Shown: one piece after another, positions 7,128-13,209 of the stretch | Layout of the letters: each line of letters starts with the position of its first letter | Numbering within the stretch: the first letter of the stretch is position 1 | Notes under the pieces: model-generated | Databases searched by the model: none | What the model saw: the letters and a program-made list of their open reading frames with translations, nothing else | What the model was told of the DNA's origin: nothing | Position numbers and translations under genes: made by a program | Assembly: GCA_024403005.1 (NCBI GenBank) | Contig: JAKSSQ010000030.1 | Coordinates: 1 to 13,209 of the forward strand | Source of the DNA: Clostridia bacterium | GTDB lineage: Bacteria; Bacillota; Clostridia; Peptostreptococcales; Anaerovoracaceae | Reading direction: 5' to 3' | Length of the DNA stretch: 13,209 nucleotides

Positions 7128-8918
7128 TTATTCTTCCTTAGCTTCTTCCTTTTCTGCAGCCTCAGCAGCTTCCTTAGCAGCAGCTTCTGCTGCTTCCTTT
7201 GCTGCGATAATTGCATCCATGTCCATGGTTGCGCGGTCTGCGAAAGCTCTGTTGATGGAGCTTATGATAGCCATGAGCGGTGCAAGGTAAATGTTGCTGC
7301 TTGTGCCTACGCCCCAGTACCTTTCGTTTGTAATCTGGTCTTCCAGCAGGATGTATGTAACGCCGATGGAGTCGGAACCGTTGGAAATAGCGTGAGACTT
7401 GTAGTCCAGGAATGTGAACTTAGCCATGTCAAAGCCCTTGATGGCGTTGAAGAATGCGTCGATAGGACCGTTACCGATGCCTTCAACATCTTCTGTTTCA
7501 TCCAGGTAGTTGATAGTACCCTTGAAGCGTACGACCAGTCTTCCTTCGGAGTTGAGCATTTCCTTGAAGGAATGTGCAGCCAGGCTGTAGGGGCCTTCCT
7601 GCTCCAGGTATTCTCTCTTGAAGAGTTCCATGATGTCATCGGGAGAGATTTCCTTGCCTACGCGGTCTGTTTCCTTCTGAACAACTGCACCGAATTCGGG
7701 GTGCATGGCCTTGGGAAGATCGTATCCGAAGTAGTGTTCCATAACGTAAGCTGTGCCGCCCTTGCCGGACTGGGAGTTGATGCGGATGATGGGTTCATAC
7801 TCTCTGCCTACGTCTGCCGGGTCGATGGGCAGATAGGGGATTTCCCAGTAGGGAGAGTTGGAAGACTTCATGTAGTGAACACCCTTGTTTATAGCATCCT
7901 GGTGGCTTCCGGAGAAAGCTGTGAATACCAGCTTGCCTGCGTACGGCTGTCTGTCGCCTACGGGCATCTTTGTGCAGCGTTCGTACATGTCCTTAATTGC
8001 GTTGATGTCGGAGAAATCCAGCTTGGGGTCAACGCCCTGAGTGTACATGTTCATGGCCAGTGTAACCATGTCTACGTTGCCTGTACGTTCGCCGTTGCCG
8101 AAGAGTGTGGCTTCTACGCGTTCTGCGCCTGCCAGCAGGCCCATTTCTGTTGTAGCTACGCCGCAGCCTCTGTCGTTGTGAGGGTGCAGGGAGATGATTG
8201 CGCAGTCTCTGGAAGGCAGAGTTCTGCAGAAGTATTCCAGCATGTCTGCAAACTGGTTGGGCATGCAGTTTTCAACGGTTGTGGGCAGGTTGAGGATGAT
8301 TTTCTTTTCCGGTGTTGCGTGGATGTGTTCGATAACTGCCTGGCAGATTTCAGCTGCGTAGTCCATTTCCGTACCCATGAAGGATTCGGGAGAGTATTCG
8401 TAGCGCAGGTTCATGCCGTCTGCAATGGCAGATGCGGACATTTCGTAAATCAGGTCTGCTGCGTCTGTTGCAATCTTTGTGATCCCATCCATGTCCATGC
8501 CGAATACAACTTTTCTCTGCAGTGTGGATGTGGAGTTGTAGAAGTGCAGAATTACGTTCTTTGCACCCTTAATGGCTTCGAAAGTTTTGCGGATGAGGTG
8601 TTCTCTTGCCTGAACCAGTACCTGGATTGTTACATCGTCGGGAATGTGGCCGCCTTCGATAAGTTCTCTGCAGATTTCGTAGTCTGTGTCGCTGGCGGAG
8701 GGGAAGCCGATTTCGATTTCCTTAACGCCGATGTCCACGAGTGTGTGGAAGTATTCCAGCTTTTCCTGCATGTTCATGGGGTCGATAAGAGCCTGGTTAC
8801 CGTCTCTTAAGTCTACGGAGCACCATACGGGAGCTTCTGTGATTACCTTTTCCGGCCATGTTCTGCCTTCGATGGGCTGGGGCTGGAAGGGGATGTATTT
8901 TTTATAACCTTCGTACAT
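7128..8918 (-). CDS. leuA: 2-isopropylmalate synthase
   Basis: LeuA joins acetyl-CoA and 2-oxoisovalerate to give 2-isopropylmalate, the first committed step of leucine synthesis in the cytoplasm. The 596-residue protein has the HMGL-like TIM barrel with DLRDGNQ at 36-42 (catalytic Arg/Asp), the metal-binding HPHNDRG at 245-251 and GNGERTGN at 274-281. From about 450 on it has the C-terminal regulatory domain (EGIGNGPIDAFFNA, 479-492), which in this family binds leucine for feedback inhibition. The N-terminus (YIPFQPQPIEGRTWPEK) and length fit the long, yeast-like LeuA group. The ATG at 8918 is chosen over an upstream in-frame ATG (8951) because AGAGGAGGA lies 9 nt before it. The last ~30 residues (AAKEAAEAAAKEAAEAAEKE..) are an Ala/Glu/Lys-rich tail not expected for the enzyme. 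A T-box leader upstream controls the gene, and no other leucine gene is adjacent on this strand. Confidence 0.95.
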   Translation of the reverse strand: MYEGYKKYIPFQPQPIEGRTWPEKVITEAPVWCSVDLRDGNQALIDPMNMQEKLEYFHTLVDIGVKEIEIGFPSASDTDYEICRELIEGGHIPDDVTIQVLVQAREHLIRKTFEAIKGAKNVILHFYNSTSTLQRKVVFGMDMDGITKIATDAADLIYEMSASAIADGMNLRYEYSPESFMGTEMDYAAEICQAVIEHIHATPEKKIILNLPTTVENCMPNQFADMLEYFCRTLPSRDCAIISLHPHNDRGCGVATTEMGLLAGAERVEATLFGNGERTGNVDMVTLAMNMYTQGVDPKLDFSDINAIKDMYERCTKMPVGDRQPYAGKLVFTAFSGSHQDAINKGVHYMKSSNSPYWEIPYLPIDPADVGREYEPIIRINSQSGKGGTAYVMEHYFGYDLPKAMHPEFGAVVQKETDRVGKEISPDDIMELFKREYLEQEGPYSLAAHSFKEMLNSEGRLVVRFKGTINYLDETEDVEGIGNGPIDAFFNAIKGFDMAKFTFLDYKSHAISNGSDSIGVTYILLEDQITNERYWGVGTSSNIYLAPLMAIISSINRAFADRATMDMDAIIAAKEAAEAAAKEAAEAAEKEEAKEE

Positions 8919-8927
8919 TACTATATG

Positions 8928-8936
8928 TCCTCCTCT
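8928..8936 (-). promoter_or_regulatory. Strong ribosome binding site of leuA
   Basis: On the minus strand the sequence reads AGAGGAGGA, 9 nt before the ATG at 8918. It fixes the leuA start and excludes the 11-codon longer reading from 8951, whose start lies upstream of this site. Confidence 0.85.
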
Positions 8937-8975
8937 GTTAATGACATACAATTGATATGGTCCCTAAGTTCGGGG

Positions 8976-9011
8976 AAAAATAAAAGCCCCCGACTTTTTA
9001 CAGTCAGGGGC
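8976..9011 (-). terminator. T-box intrinsic terminator
   Basis: On the minus strand GCCCCTGACT pairs with AGTCGGGGGC around a short A-rich loop, followed by TTTTATTTTT (8985-8976). The 5' arm overlaps the segment needed for the T-box antiterminator, so the two structures exclude each other. Confidence 0.9.
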
Positions 9012-9243
9012 GTTAAAATCTTACGCGGTACCACCCTGGTTCAGCTGCCGGTTACCCATGCAGCCCTCCGACCTCTATCAAGGTCTTTGCTTATTACGGA
9101 GCGACCCGTTCTGCCTTACTAAAGCTTCGGACAGACAGCTCGGGGAGGAGTTATACATAAAGGATTCCTGCCGGCTCGCAGCGACCGCCGGTTCTCTGGG
9201 AGGATACGTCCCTTATCTTTTTTCCCGTCTTTGCCTTTCGGTA
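8976..9243 (-). promoter_or_regulatory. T-box leader (tRNA-Leu sensing) of leuA
   Basis: On the minus strand the leader carries the T-box core GGGTGGTACCGCG at 9036-9024. Its TGGT (9033-9030) can pair with the ACCA end of an uncharged tRNA, fitting a discriminator A as in tRNA-Leu. Stem I holds AGAGAA followed by a CCGGC/GCCGG stem near 9190-9170. Its 3' side has an internal loop containing CTC at 9150-9148, the best specifier candidate (Leu). CAGGG (9038-9034) can pair with CCCTG (9009-9005) to form the antiterminator, which disrupts the terminator at 9011-8986. A second hairpin, GACCT/AGGTC, lies near 9085-9070. Leucine starvation should therefore raise leuA transcription. The T-box class is certain from the core. 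The specifier codon is inferred from the fold and from the downstream gene. Confidence 0.93.
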
Positions 9244-9249
9244 AGAACT

Positions 9250-9278
9250 ATTGTAATGAACCAATAAGCATTTGTCAA
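9250..9278 (-). promoter_or_regulatory. Promoter of the T-box leader and leuA
   Basis: On the minus strand a perfect -35, TTGACA (9278-9273), is followed after 17 nt by TACAAT (9255-9250). The predicted transcript start near 9243 lies just before the T-box stem I, and a 5' end there gives a leader of normal T-box size. Confidence 0.88.
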
Positions 9279-9334
9279 TATTTATGTTAAAACACTAAAA
9301 AAGAAAAATATTTTTTGGAATATTAAATAGACAA

Positions 9335-9363
9335 TTGGCATTTACCCAAAGTTGTGGTATTAT
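9335..9363 (+). promoter_or_regulatory. Promoter of the pyrC-carB operon
   Basis: TTGGCA (9335-9340) and TATTAT (9358-9363) are separated by exactly 17 nt, a good sigma-A type promoter. Transcription would start near 9370, at the beginning of the attenuator leader. It is divergent from the leuA promoter, with 56 bp between the two -35 boxes. The A/T-rich tract at 9297-9329 just upstream could act as an UP element. Confidence 0.8.
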
Positions 9364-9369
9364 ATATAA

Positions 9370-9500
9370 AATTTATCTTTAAGGGCGATACAGAGATATC
9401 GACAAGATTGTATATCAGGAAACTATGGTGCAGTCTGGCTGCACTGGATTGTTTTGCATGACACCAAGCCTTGCCGATACCGGTAAGGCTTGTTTTTATT
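9370..9500 (+). promoter_or_regulatory. PyrR-like transcription attenuator leader of pyrC
   Basis: Three mutually exclusive structures can be drawn. The anti-antiterminator has CGATA (9386-9390) paired with TATCG (9397-9401) around the hexaloop CAGAGA. Below it are a purine-rich 5' bulge (TAAGGG) and a lower stem ATCTT/AAGAT (9375-9379 with 9404-9408). The antiterminator pairs TATCGACAAG (9397-9406) with CTTGCCGATA (9470-9479) at 9 of 10 positions. The terminator is the hairpin at 9466-9491. A separate hairpin, GTGCAG/CTGCAC (9428-9444), lies between. The hexaloop fits the CNGNGA loop known for PyrR-binding RNA in Bacillus, and the bulge-stem layout is similar. The closing pairs differ from the usual UC/GG, so PyrR binding is inferred. 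High UMP would then favour termination. Confidence 0.65.
9466..9497 (+). terminator. Attenuator terminator before pyrC
   Basis: AAGCCTTGCCG pairs with CGGTAAGGCTT (11 bp with one G-U) around a 4-nt loop, followed by GTTTTTATT. It ends right before the pyrC ribosome site (AGGAG at 9501-9505), so it can only be a regulated leader terminator or the end of a short leader RNA. Confidence 0.85.
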
Positions 9501-9514
9501 AGGAGTATCCTTAT

Positions 9515-10723
9515 ATGACCAAGAAGGCAGACAACCTCACAATTTTCAGAATGGAAGCGCTGGAGTCTTTCTCTCCCTGTGTGGAAGAAGTGTCCCTTCC
9601 TTCCGATGGTAATTTTGTCGTCTTTCCCGGCTTCTGCGACGTGCATGTGCACCTTCGTGAGCCGGGTTTTTCTTATAAAGAAACCATGAAGAGCGGAACC
9701 CTCGCATCGGCTCACGGCGGATTCACGGCAGTCTGCCCCATGCCGAACCTTAAGCCGGTTCCCGACAGCGCAGAAAACTTAAAAGTTCAGCTGGACATTA
9801 TCGAAAAGGATGCGTGCATTCACGTTTATCCCTACGGAGCTTTAACAGTAGGCGAACAGGGCGAAGTTCCTGCAGACCTGGAGGCCATGGCTAAAGATGC
9901 CATCGCGTTCTCCGACGACGGCAAGGGAATCCAGTCCGAAGAGATGATGCGCAGCTTAATGCTCAAGGCAAAGGCTCTGGGCAAGATGGTAGTTGCACAC
10001 TGCGAAGTAAACGACCTGCTCCACGGCGGCTACATCCACGACGGCGAATATGCTAAGGCCCATGGCCACAGAGGAATCTGCAGCGAAAGCGAATGGGCTC
10101 AGATCGAAAGAGACTGCAGACTTGCAGAAGAAACAGGCTGCGCTTACCACGTATGCCACATTTCTACTAAAGAGAGCGTGGATATTATAAGAAAGGCTAA
10201 GGCCCGCGGGGTCAACGGAACCTGCGAAACAGGCCCTCACTACCTGATAATGGACGACAGCATGCTCGAGGAAGACGGAAAGTTCAAGATGAACCCGCCC
10301 ATCCGTTCCAAAGAAGATAAGGAAGCTCTGCTGGAAGGCCTGCTGGACGGCACTATAGACATAGTCGCAACGGACCACGCGCCCCACAGCGAAGAGGAGA
10401 AGTCCAGAGGCCTGGAAAAGAGCGCCTTCGGAATTACAGGCATCGAAACCTGCTTCCCCTTAATGTACACCCATTTGGTCAAGCCCGGAGTTATAAGCCT
10501 GGAAAAGCTTATAGAACTCATCGCGGTGAACCCGAGAAAGCGCTTCGGAATTCCCCTGGAAAACGGAGACTACACCATCTGGGATCTGGAAAAGAAGATA
10601 AAGGTAACGAAGGAATGGTTCCTTTCCGAAGGAAAAGCTTCGCCCTTTGAAAATAAAGAACTTTATGGCTGCTGTGTAAAGACAGTTTGCGGCAGCAAAG
10701 CAGTATATAGCTTGGAGGTATAA
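9515..10723 (+). CDS. pyrC: Dihydroorotase
   Basis: PyrC reversibly cyclises N-carbamoyl-aspartate to dihydroorotate, the third step of de novo pyrimidine synthesis, as a cytoplasmic zinc amidohydrolase. The 402-residue protein has the metal-binding DVHVHLREPG at 42-51 (His44, His46) and FSDDG at 132-136, where an Asp is expected as a metal ligand. His162 (VVAHCEV), His215 (YHVCHIS) and the catalytic ATDHAPH at 285-291 complete the site. These fit the bacterial type I (PyrC of Gram-positives) group. Only ~43 residues precede the first metal His, about 15 fewer than usual, so the N-terminal beta domain is short. AGGAG lies 9 nt before the ATG at 9515. It is the first gene of an operon with carB, behind a PyrR-like attenuator. 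Confidence 0.95.
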   Translation: MTKKADNLTIFRMEALESFSPCVEEVSLPSDGNFVVFPGFCDVHVHLREPGFSYKETMKSGTLASAHGGFTAVCPMPNLKPVPDSAENLKVQLDIIEKDACIHVYPYGALTVGEQGEVPADLEAMAKDAIAFSDDGKGIQSEEMMRSLMLKAKALGKMVVAHCEVNDLLHGGYIHDGEYAKAHGHRGICSESEWAQIERDCRLAEETGCAYHVCHISTKESVDIIRKAKARGVNGTCETGPHYLIMDDSMLEEDGKFKMNPPIRSKEDKEALLEGLLDGTIDIVATDHAPHSEEEKSRGLEKSAFGITGIETCFPLMYTHLVKPGVISLEKLIELIAVNPRKRFGIPLENGDYTIWDLEKKIKVTKEWFLSEGKASPFENKELYGCCVKTVCGSKAVYSLEV

Positions 10724-10725
10724 CA

Positions 10726-13209
10726 ATGGCTAAGAGAACAGACATCAAAAAAGTACTTATCATCGGTTCCGGTCCTATCGTAATCGGACAGGCTGCAGAA
10801 TTCGACTATGCAGGAACACAGGCCTGCCTGGCTCTGAAGGAAGAAGGATACGAAGTTATCCTCTGCAACTCCAACCCCGCAACTATCATGACAGACACAT
10901 CCATCGCAGACAAAGTCTACATGGAACCCCTTACACTGGAATACATCGCAAAGATCCTTCGCCACGAAAGACCCGACGCAATCATCCCCGGCATCGGCGG
11001 ACAGACAGGCCTCAACATGTGCATGCAGCTGGAAAGGAAGGGCATTCTTAAGGAATGCGGCGTAGAACTCTGCGGCACAAGCAGTCTTTCCATCGAAAGA
11101 GCAGAAGACAGAGAACTGTTCAAGGAAATGTGCGAATCCATCGGTGAACCCGTAATTCCTTCCGAAATTACATATAACCTGGAAGAAGCTAAGGCAGCTG
11201 CAAAGAGAATCGGTTACCCCGTAGTACTGCGCCCCGCTTTCACACTGGGCGGCACAGGCGGCGGCTTCGCATATAACGAAGAAGAACTGGTAGAAACAGG
11301 TATCAACGCATTCAAGCTTTCCCCGGTTCACCAGGTACTCATCGAAAAGAGCGTTAAGGGCTACAAGGAAATCGAATTCGAGGTAATGAGAGACTCCAGC
11401 GACCACGCCATTACAATCTGCGGCATGGAAAACGTTGACCCCGTTGGCGTACACACAGGCGACTCCATCGTAGTAGCTCCCATCCTCTCCCTCAACGACC
11501 ACGACCTTAAGATGCTCAACGACAGCGCTATTAAGATCATCAAGGAACTGAAGGTAGAAGGCGGCTGCAACGTACAGTTCGCACTCAACCCCAACTCCAG
11601 CGAATACTTCCTCATCGAAGTAAACCCCAGAGTTTCCAGATCTTCCGCTCTGGCTTCCAAGGCTTCCGGCTATCCCATCGCAAGAGTTACAGCTAAGATC
11701 GCCATGGGCATGCTCCTCGAAGACATCCCCGTTGCAGGCGGCACAGCTGCAATCGAACCCAGCCTGGATTACATCGTAGCTAAGTACCCCAGATTCCCCT
11801 TCGACAAGTTCACATCCGCTCCCAACACACTGGGCACACAGATGAAGGCTACAGGCGAAGTTATGGGTATCGGCGCTACTCTTGAAGAATGCATGCTGAA
11901 GTCCGTAAGATCTCTGGAAACAGGCGTTTGCCACTTCCACCTCGCTAAGTTCGACAGCTGGACAGACGAAGAACTCCTGGACTACATCGCTCAGTTCAAG
12001 GACGACAACGTATATGCAATCTTCGAACTGCTCCGCAGAGGAACTTCCATCGAAAAGCTCCACGAAGTAACAGAAATCACAGAACTCTTCCTGGAAGCTT
12101 ACAAGAAGATCGTAGACATGGAAGCTGAAATCAAGAAGAACCCCGGAAACGTGGATATTCTTAAGGCAGCTAAGATTATGGGCTTCTCCGACGAATACAT
12201 CGCAAGCCTGTGGGGCGTTCCCGAAACAGATATCTACTCCACAAGAAAGGCTAACGGCATCGTACCCATCTTCAAGATGGTAGATACACTCCACACAGGA
12301 AAGTACATCGCATACCTGTACTCCTCCTACACAGGAAGCAACGAAAGTATCCTTACAGACAAGGAAAAGATCGTAGTACTCGGCGCTGGCCCCATCAGAA
12401 TCGGCCAGGGCGTAGAATTCGACTACTCCACAGTACACGCTGTACAGACAATCAAGAGAGCCGGCTACGAAGCTATCATCATCAACAACAACCCCGAAAC
12501 AGTATCAACAGACTACACAACAGCAGACAAGCTCTACTTCGAACCGCTTACTCCGGAAGATGTAATGGCTATCATAGACTTCGAAAAGCCCGAAGGCGTC
12601 ATCGCATCTCTTGGCGGACAGACAGCAATCAACCTCGCAGAGCCTCTTATGAAGCGCGGCGTTAAGATTATAGGAACTGACTGCGAAGCTATCGACAAGG
12701 CAGAAAACCGCGACAGCTTCGAAAAGCTCCTCCTTGACCTTGGAATTCCCCAGCCGCCAGGACATGCAGTTACAGACATCGAAGCAGGTGTAAGAGCTGC
12801 TGAAGAAGTCGGCTACCCCGTTCTCGTACGCCCCAGCTTTGTACTCGGCGGACGCGCAATGCAGATTGTATCCAACGAAGAACAGCTTCGCCGCTACCTC
12901 AAGACCGCTGTAGAAATCGACGAGGACAAGCCCGTACTCGTAGACAAGTACATCTTCGGTAAGGAAGTCGAAGTTGACGCAGTATGCGACGGCAGAGACG
13001 TATTCGTACCCGGAATCATGGAACTCGTTGAAAGAACAGGCGTTCACTCCGGCGACTCCATCAGCGTATATCCCTCCTTCTCCATCTCCGACAAGGTAAA
13101 GGGAATCATTCTTCAATTCGCAAAGAAGCTCGGACCTGCAATCGGTATTGTAGGACTCTATAACATCCAGTTCATCGTAGACAAGGAAGAAAACGTCTAC
13201 ATCATCGAG
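10726..13209 (+). CDS. carB: Carbamoyl-phosphate synthase large subunit, 3' end beyond the window
   Basis: CarB makes carbamoyl phosphate from bicarbonate, ATP and the ammonia supplied by the CarA glutaminase, feeding pyrimidine and arginine synthesis. The 828 codons present begin at ATG 10726, 2 nt after the pyrC stop. TTGGAGGT (10712-10719) inside the end of pyrC serves as ribosome site, so the two genes should be translationally linked. The first half shows GSGPIVIGQ near 15-23, PGIGGQTG at 88-95, RPAFTLGGTGGG at 168-179 and EVNPR at 298-302, the marks of the first ATP-grasp domain. The second half restarts with GAGPIRIGQG at 553-562 and has RPSFVLGGRAM at 702-712. The window ends at YIIE, just before the second VNPR. 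The end of the second ATP-grasp domain and the C-terminal MGS-like allosteric domain (roughly 240 residues) lie outside. carA is not upstream of carB here. The gene favours C- and A-ending codons (ATC, ACA, GAA), as expected of a well expressed gene. Confidence 0.97.
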   Translation, partial: MAKRTDIKKVLIIGSGPIVIGQAAEFDYAGTQACLALKEEGYEVILCNSNPATIMTDTSIADKVYMEPLTLEYIAKILRHERPDAIIPGIGGQTGLNMCMQLERKGILKECGVELCGTSSLSIERAEDRELFKEMCESIGEPVIPSEITYNLEEAKAAAKRIGYPVVLRPAFTLGGTGGGFAYNEEELVETGINAFKLSPVHQVLIEKSVKGYKEIEFEVMRDSSDHAITICGMENVDPVGVHTGDSIVVAPILSLNDHDLKMLNDSAIKIIKELKVEGGCNVQFALNPNSSEYFLIEVNPRVSRSSALASKASGYPIARVTAKIAMGMLLEDIPVAGGTAAIEPSLDYIVAKYPRFPFDKFTSAPNTLGTQMKATGEVMGIGATLEECMLKSVRSLETGVCHFHLAKFDSWTDEELLDYIAQFKDDNVYAIFELLRRGTSIEKLHEVTEITELFLEAYKKIVDMEAEIKKNPGNVDILKAAKIMGFSDEYIASLWGVPETDIYSTRKANGIVPIFKMVDTLHTGKYIAYLYSSYTGSNESILTDKEKIVVLGAGPIRIGQGVEFDYSTVHAVQTIKRAGYEAIIINNNPETVSTDYTTADKLYFEPLTPEDVMAIIDFEKPEGVIASLGGQTAINLAEPLMKRGVKIIGTDCEAIDKAENRDSFEKLLLDLGIPQPPGHAVTDIEAGVRAAEEVGYPVLVRPSFVLGGRAMQIVSNEEQLRRYLKTAVEIDEDKPVLVDKYIFGKEVEVDAVCDGRDVFVPGIMELVERTGVHSGDSISVYPSFSISDKVKGIILQFAKKLGPAIGIVGLYNIQFIVDKEENVYIIE

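Noticed and set aside
7392..8810. 472-codon open frame antisense to leuA
   Set aside because: It mirrors leuA in another frame, has a Cys/Val/His-rich composition unlike a real protein and has no ribosome site. Codon bias of leuA removes stops on the other strand.
9428..9444. Hairpin GTGCAG/CTGCAC as a stand-alone terminator
   Set aside because: It is not followed by a U-run. It is more likely a spacer hairpin between the arms of the antiterminator.
10663..12438. 591-codon open frame antisense to carB
   Set aside because: carB hardly uses TTA, CTA and TCA codons, so its complement is free of stops. The translation is Cys/Val/Tyr-rich without any domain, and carB is certain.

Overview
The window is chromosomal DNA of a Gram-positive anaerobe, most likely a member of the Clostridia. 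The evidence is a secreted protein ending in S-layer homology (SLH) repeats, a T-box leader in front of leuA, a PyrR-like attenuator in front of pyrC, strong Shine-Dalgarno sites and sigma-A type promoters. The genus cannot be fixed from the sequence. No tRNA, rRNA, transposase, integrase or CRISPR array was seen.

Left part (1-7067, + strand): a short cluster of GCTAAAG heptamers lies at the window edge. A promoter follows, then one very large surface-protein gene. Its order is signal peptide, long uncharacterised N-terminal region, SdrD-B-like domain, Cna-B-like domain, about a dozen InlB/Listeria-Bacteroides type B repeats, proline/lysine-rich linker and three SLH repeats. The reading frame is split by one in-frame TAA at 5730-5732. 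The sister copy of the same repeat, 426 bp downstream, has TAC (Tyr) there, so the ~1845-residue secreted part is cut from its SLH cell-wall anchor. The frame on both sides is the same. A palindromic bidirectional terminator (7069-7104) closes the gene and faces leuA.

Middle part (7128-9278, - strand): leuA (2-isopropylmalate synthase, long yeast-like form with an unusual Ala/Glu tail) is preceded by a complete T-box leader. The leader has a near-consensus promoter, a candidate CUC (Leu) specifier, the T-box core and an intrinsic terminator, so leuA should respond to uncharged tRNA-Leu.

Right part (9335-13209, + strand): a divergent promoter drives a ~130-nt leader that can fold into competing anti-antiterminator, antiterminator and terminator structures, with a hexaloop fitting the PyrR-binding consensus. 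The leader is followed by pyrC (dihydroorotase) and, 2 nt after its stop, carB (carbamoyl-phosphate synthase large subunit), which runs off the window. Both enzymes belong to de novo pyrimidine synthesis. The 9244-9514 intergenic region therefore holds two back-to-back biosynthetic promoters, each controlled by premature termination: one by tRNA charging, the other probably by pyrimidine nucleotides.

The most interesting points are the stop codon separating adhesin from anchor, the 142-codon tandem duplication that exposes it, and the PyrR-like attenuator. I found no clear candidate for a wholly new system.
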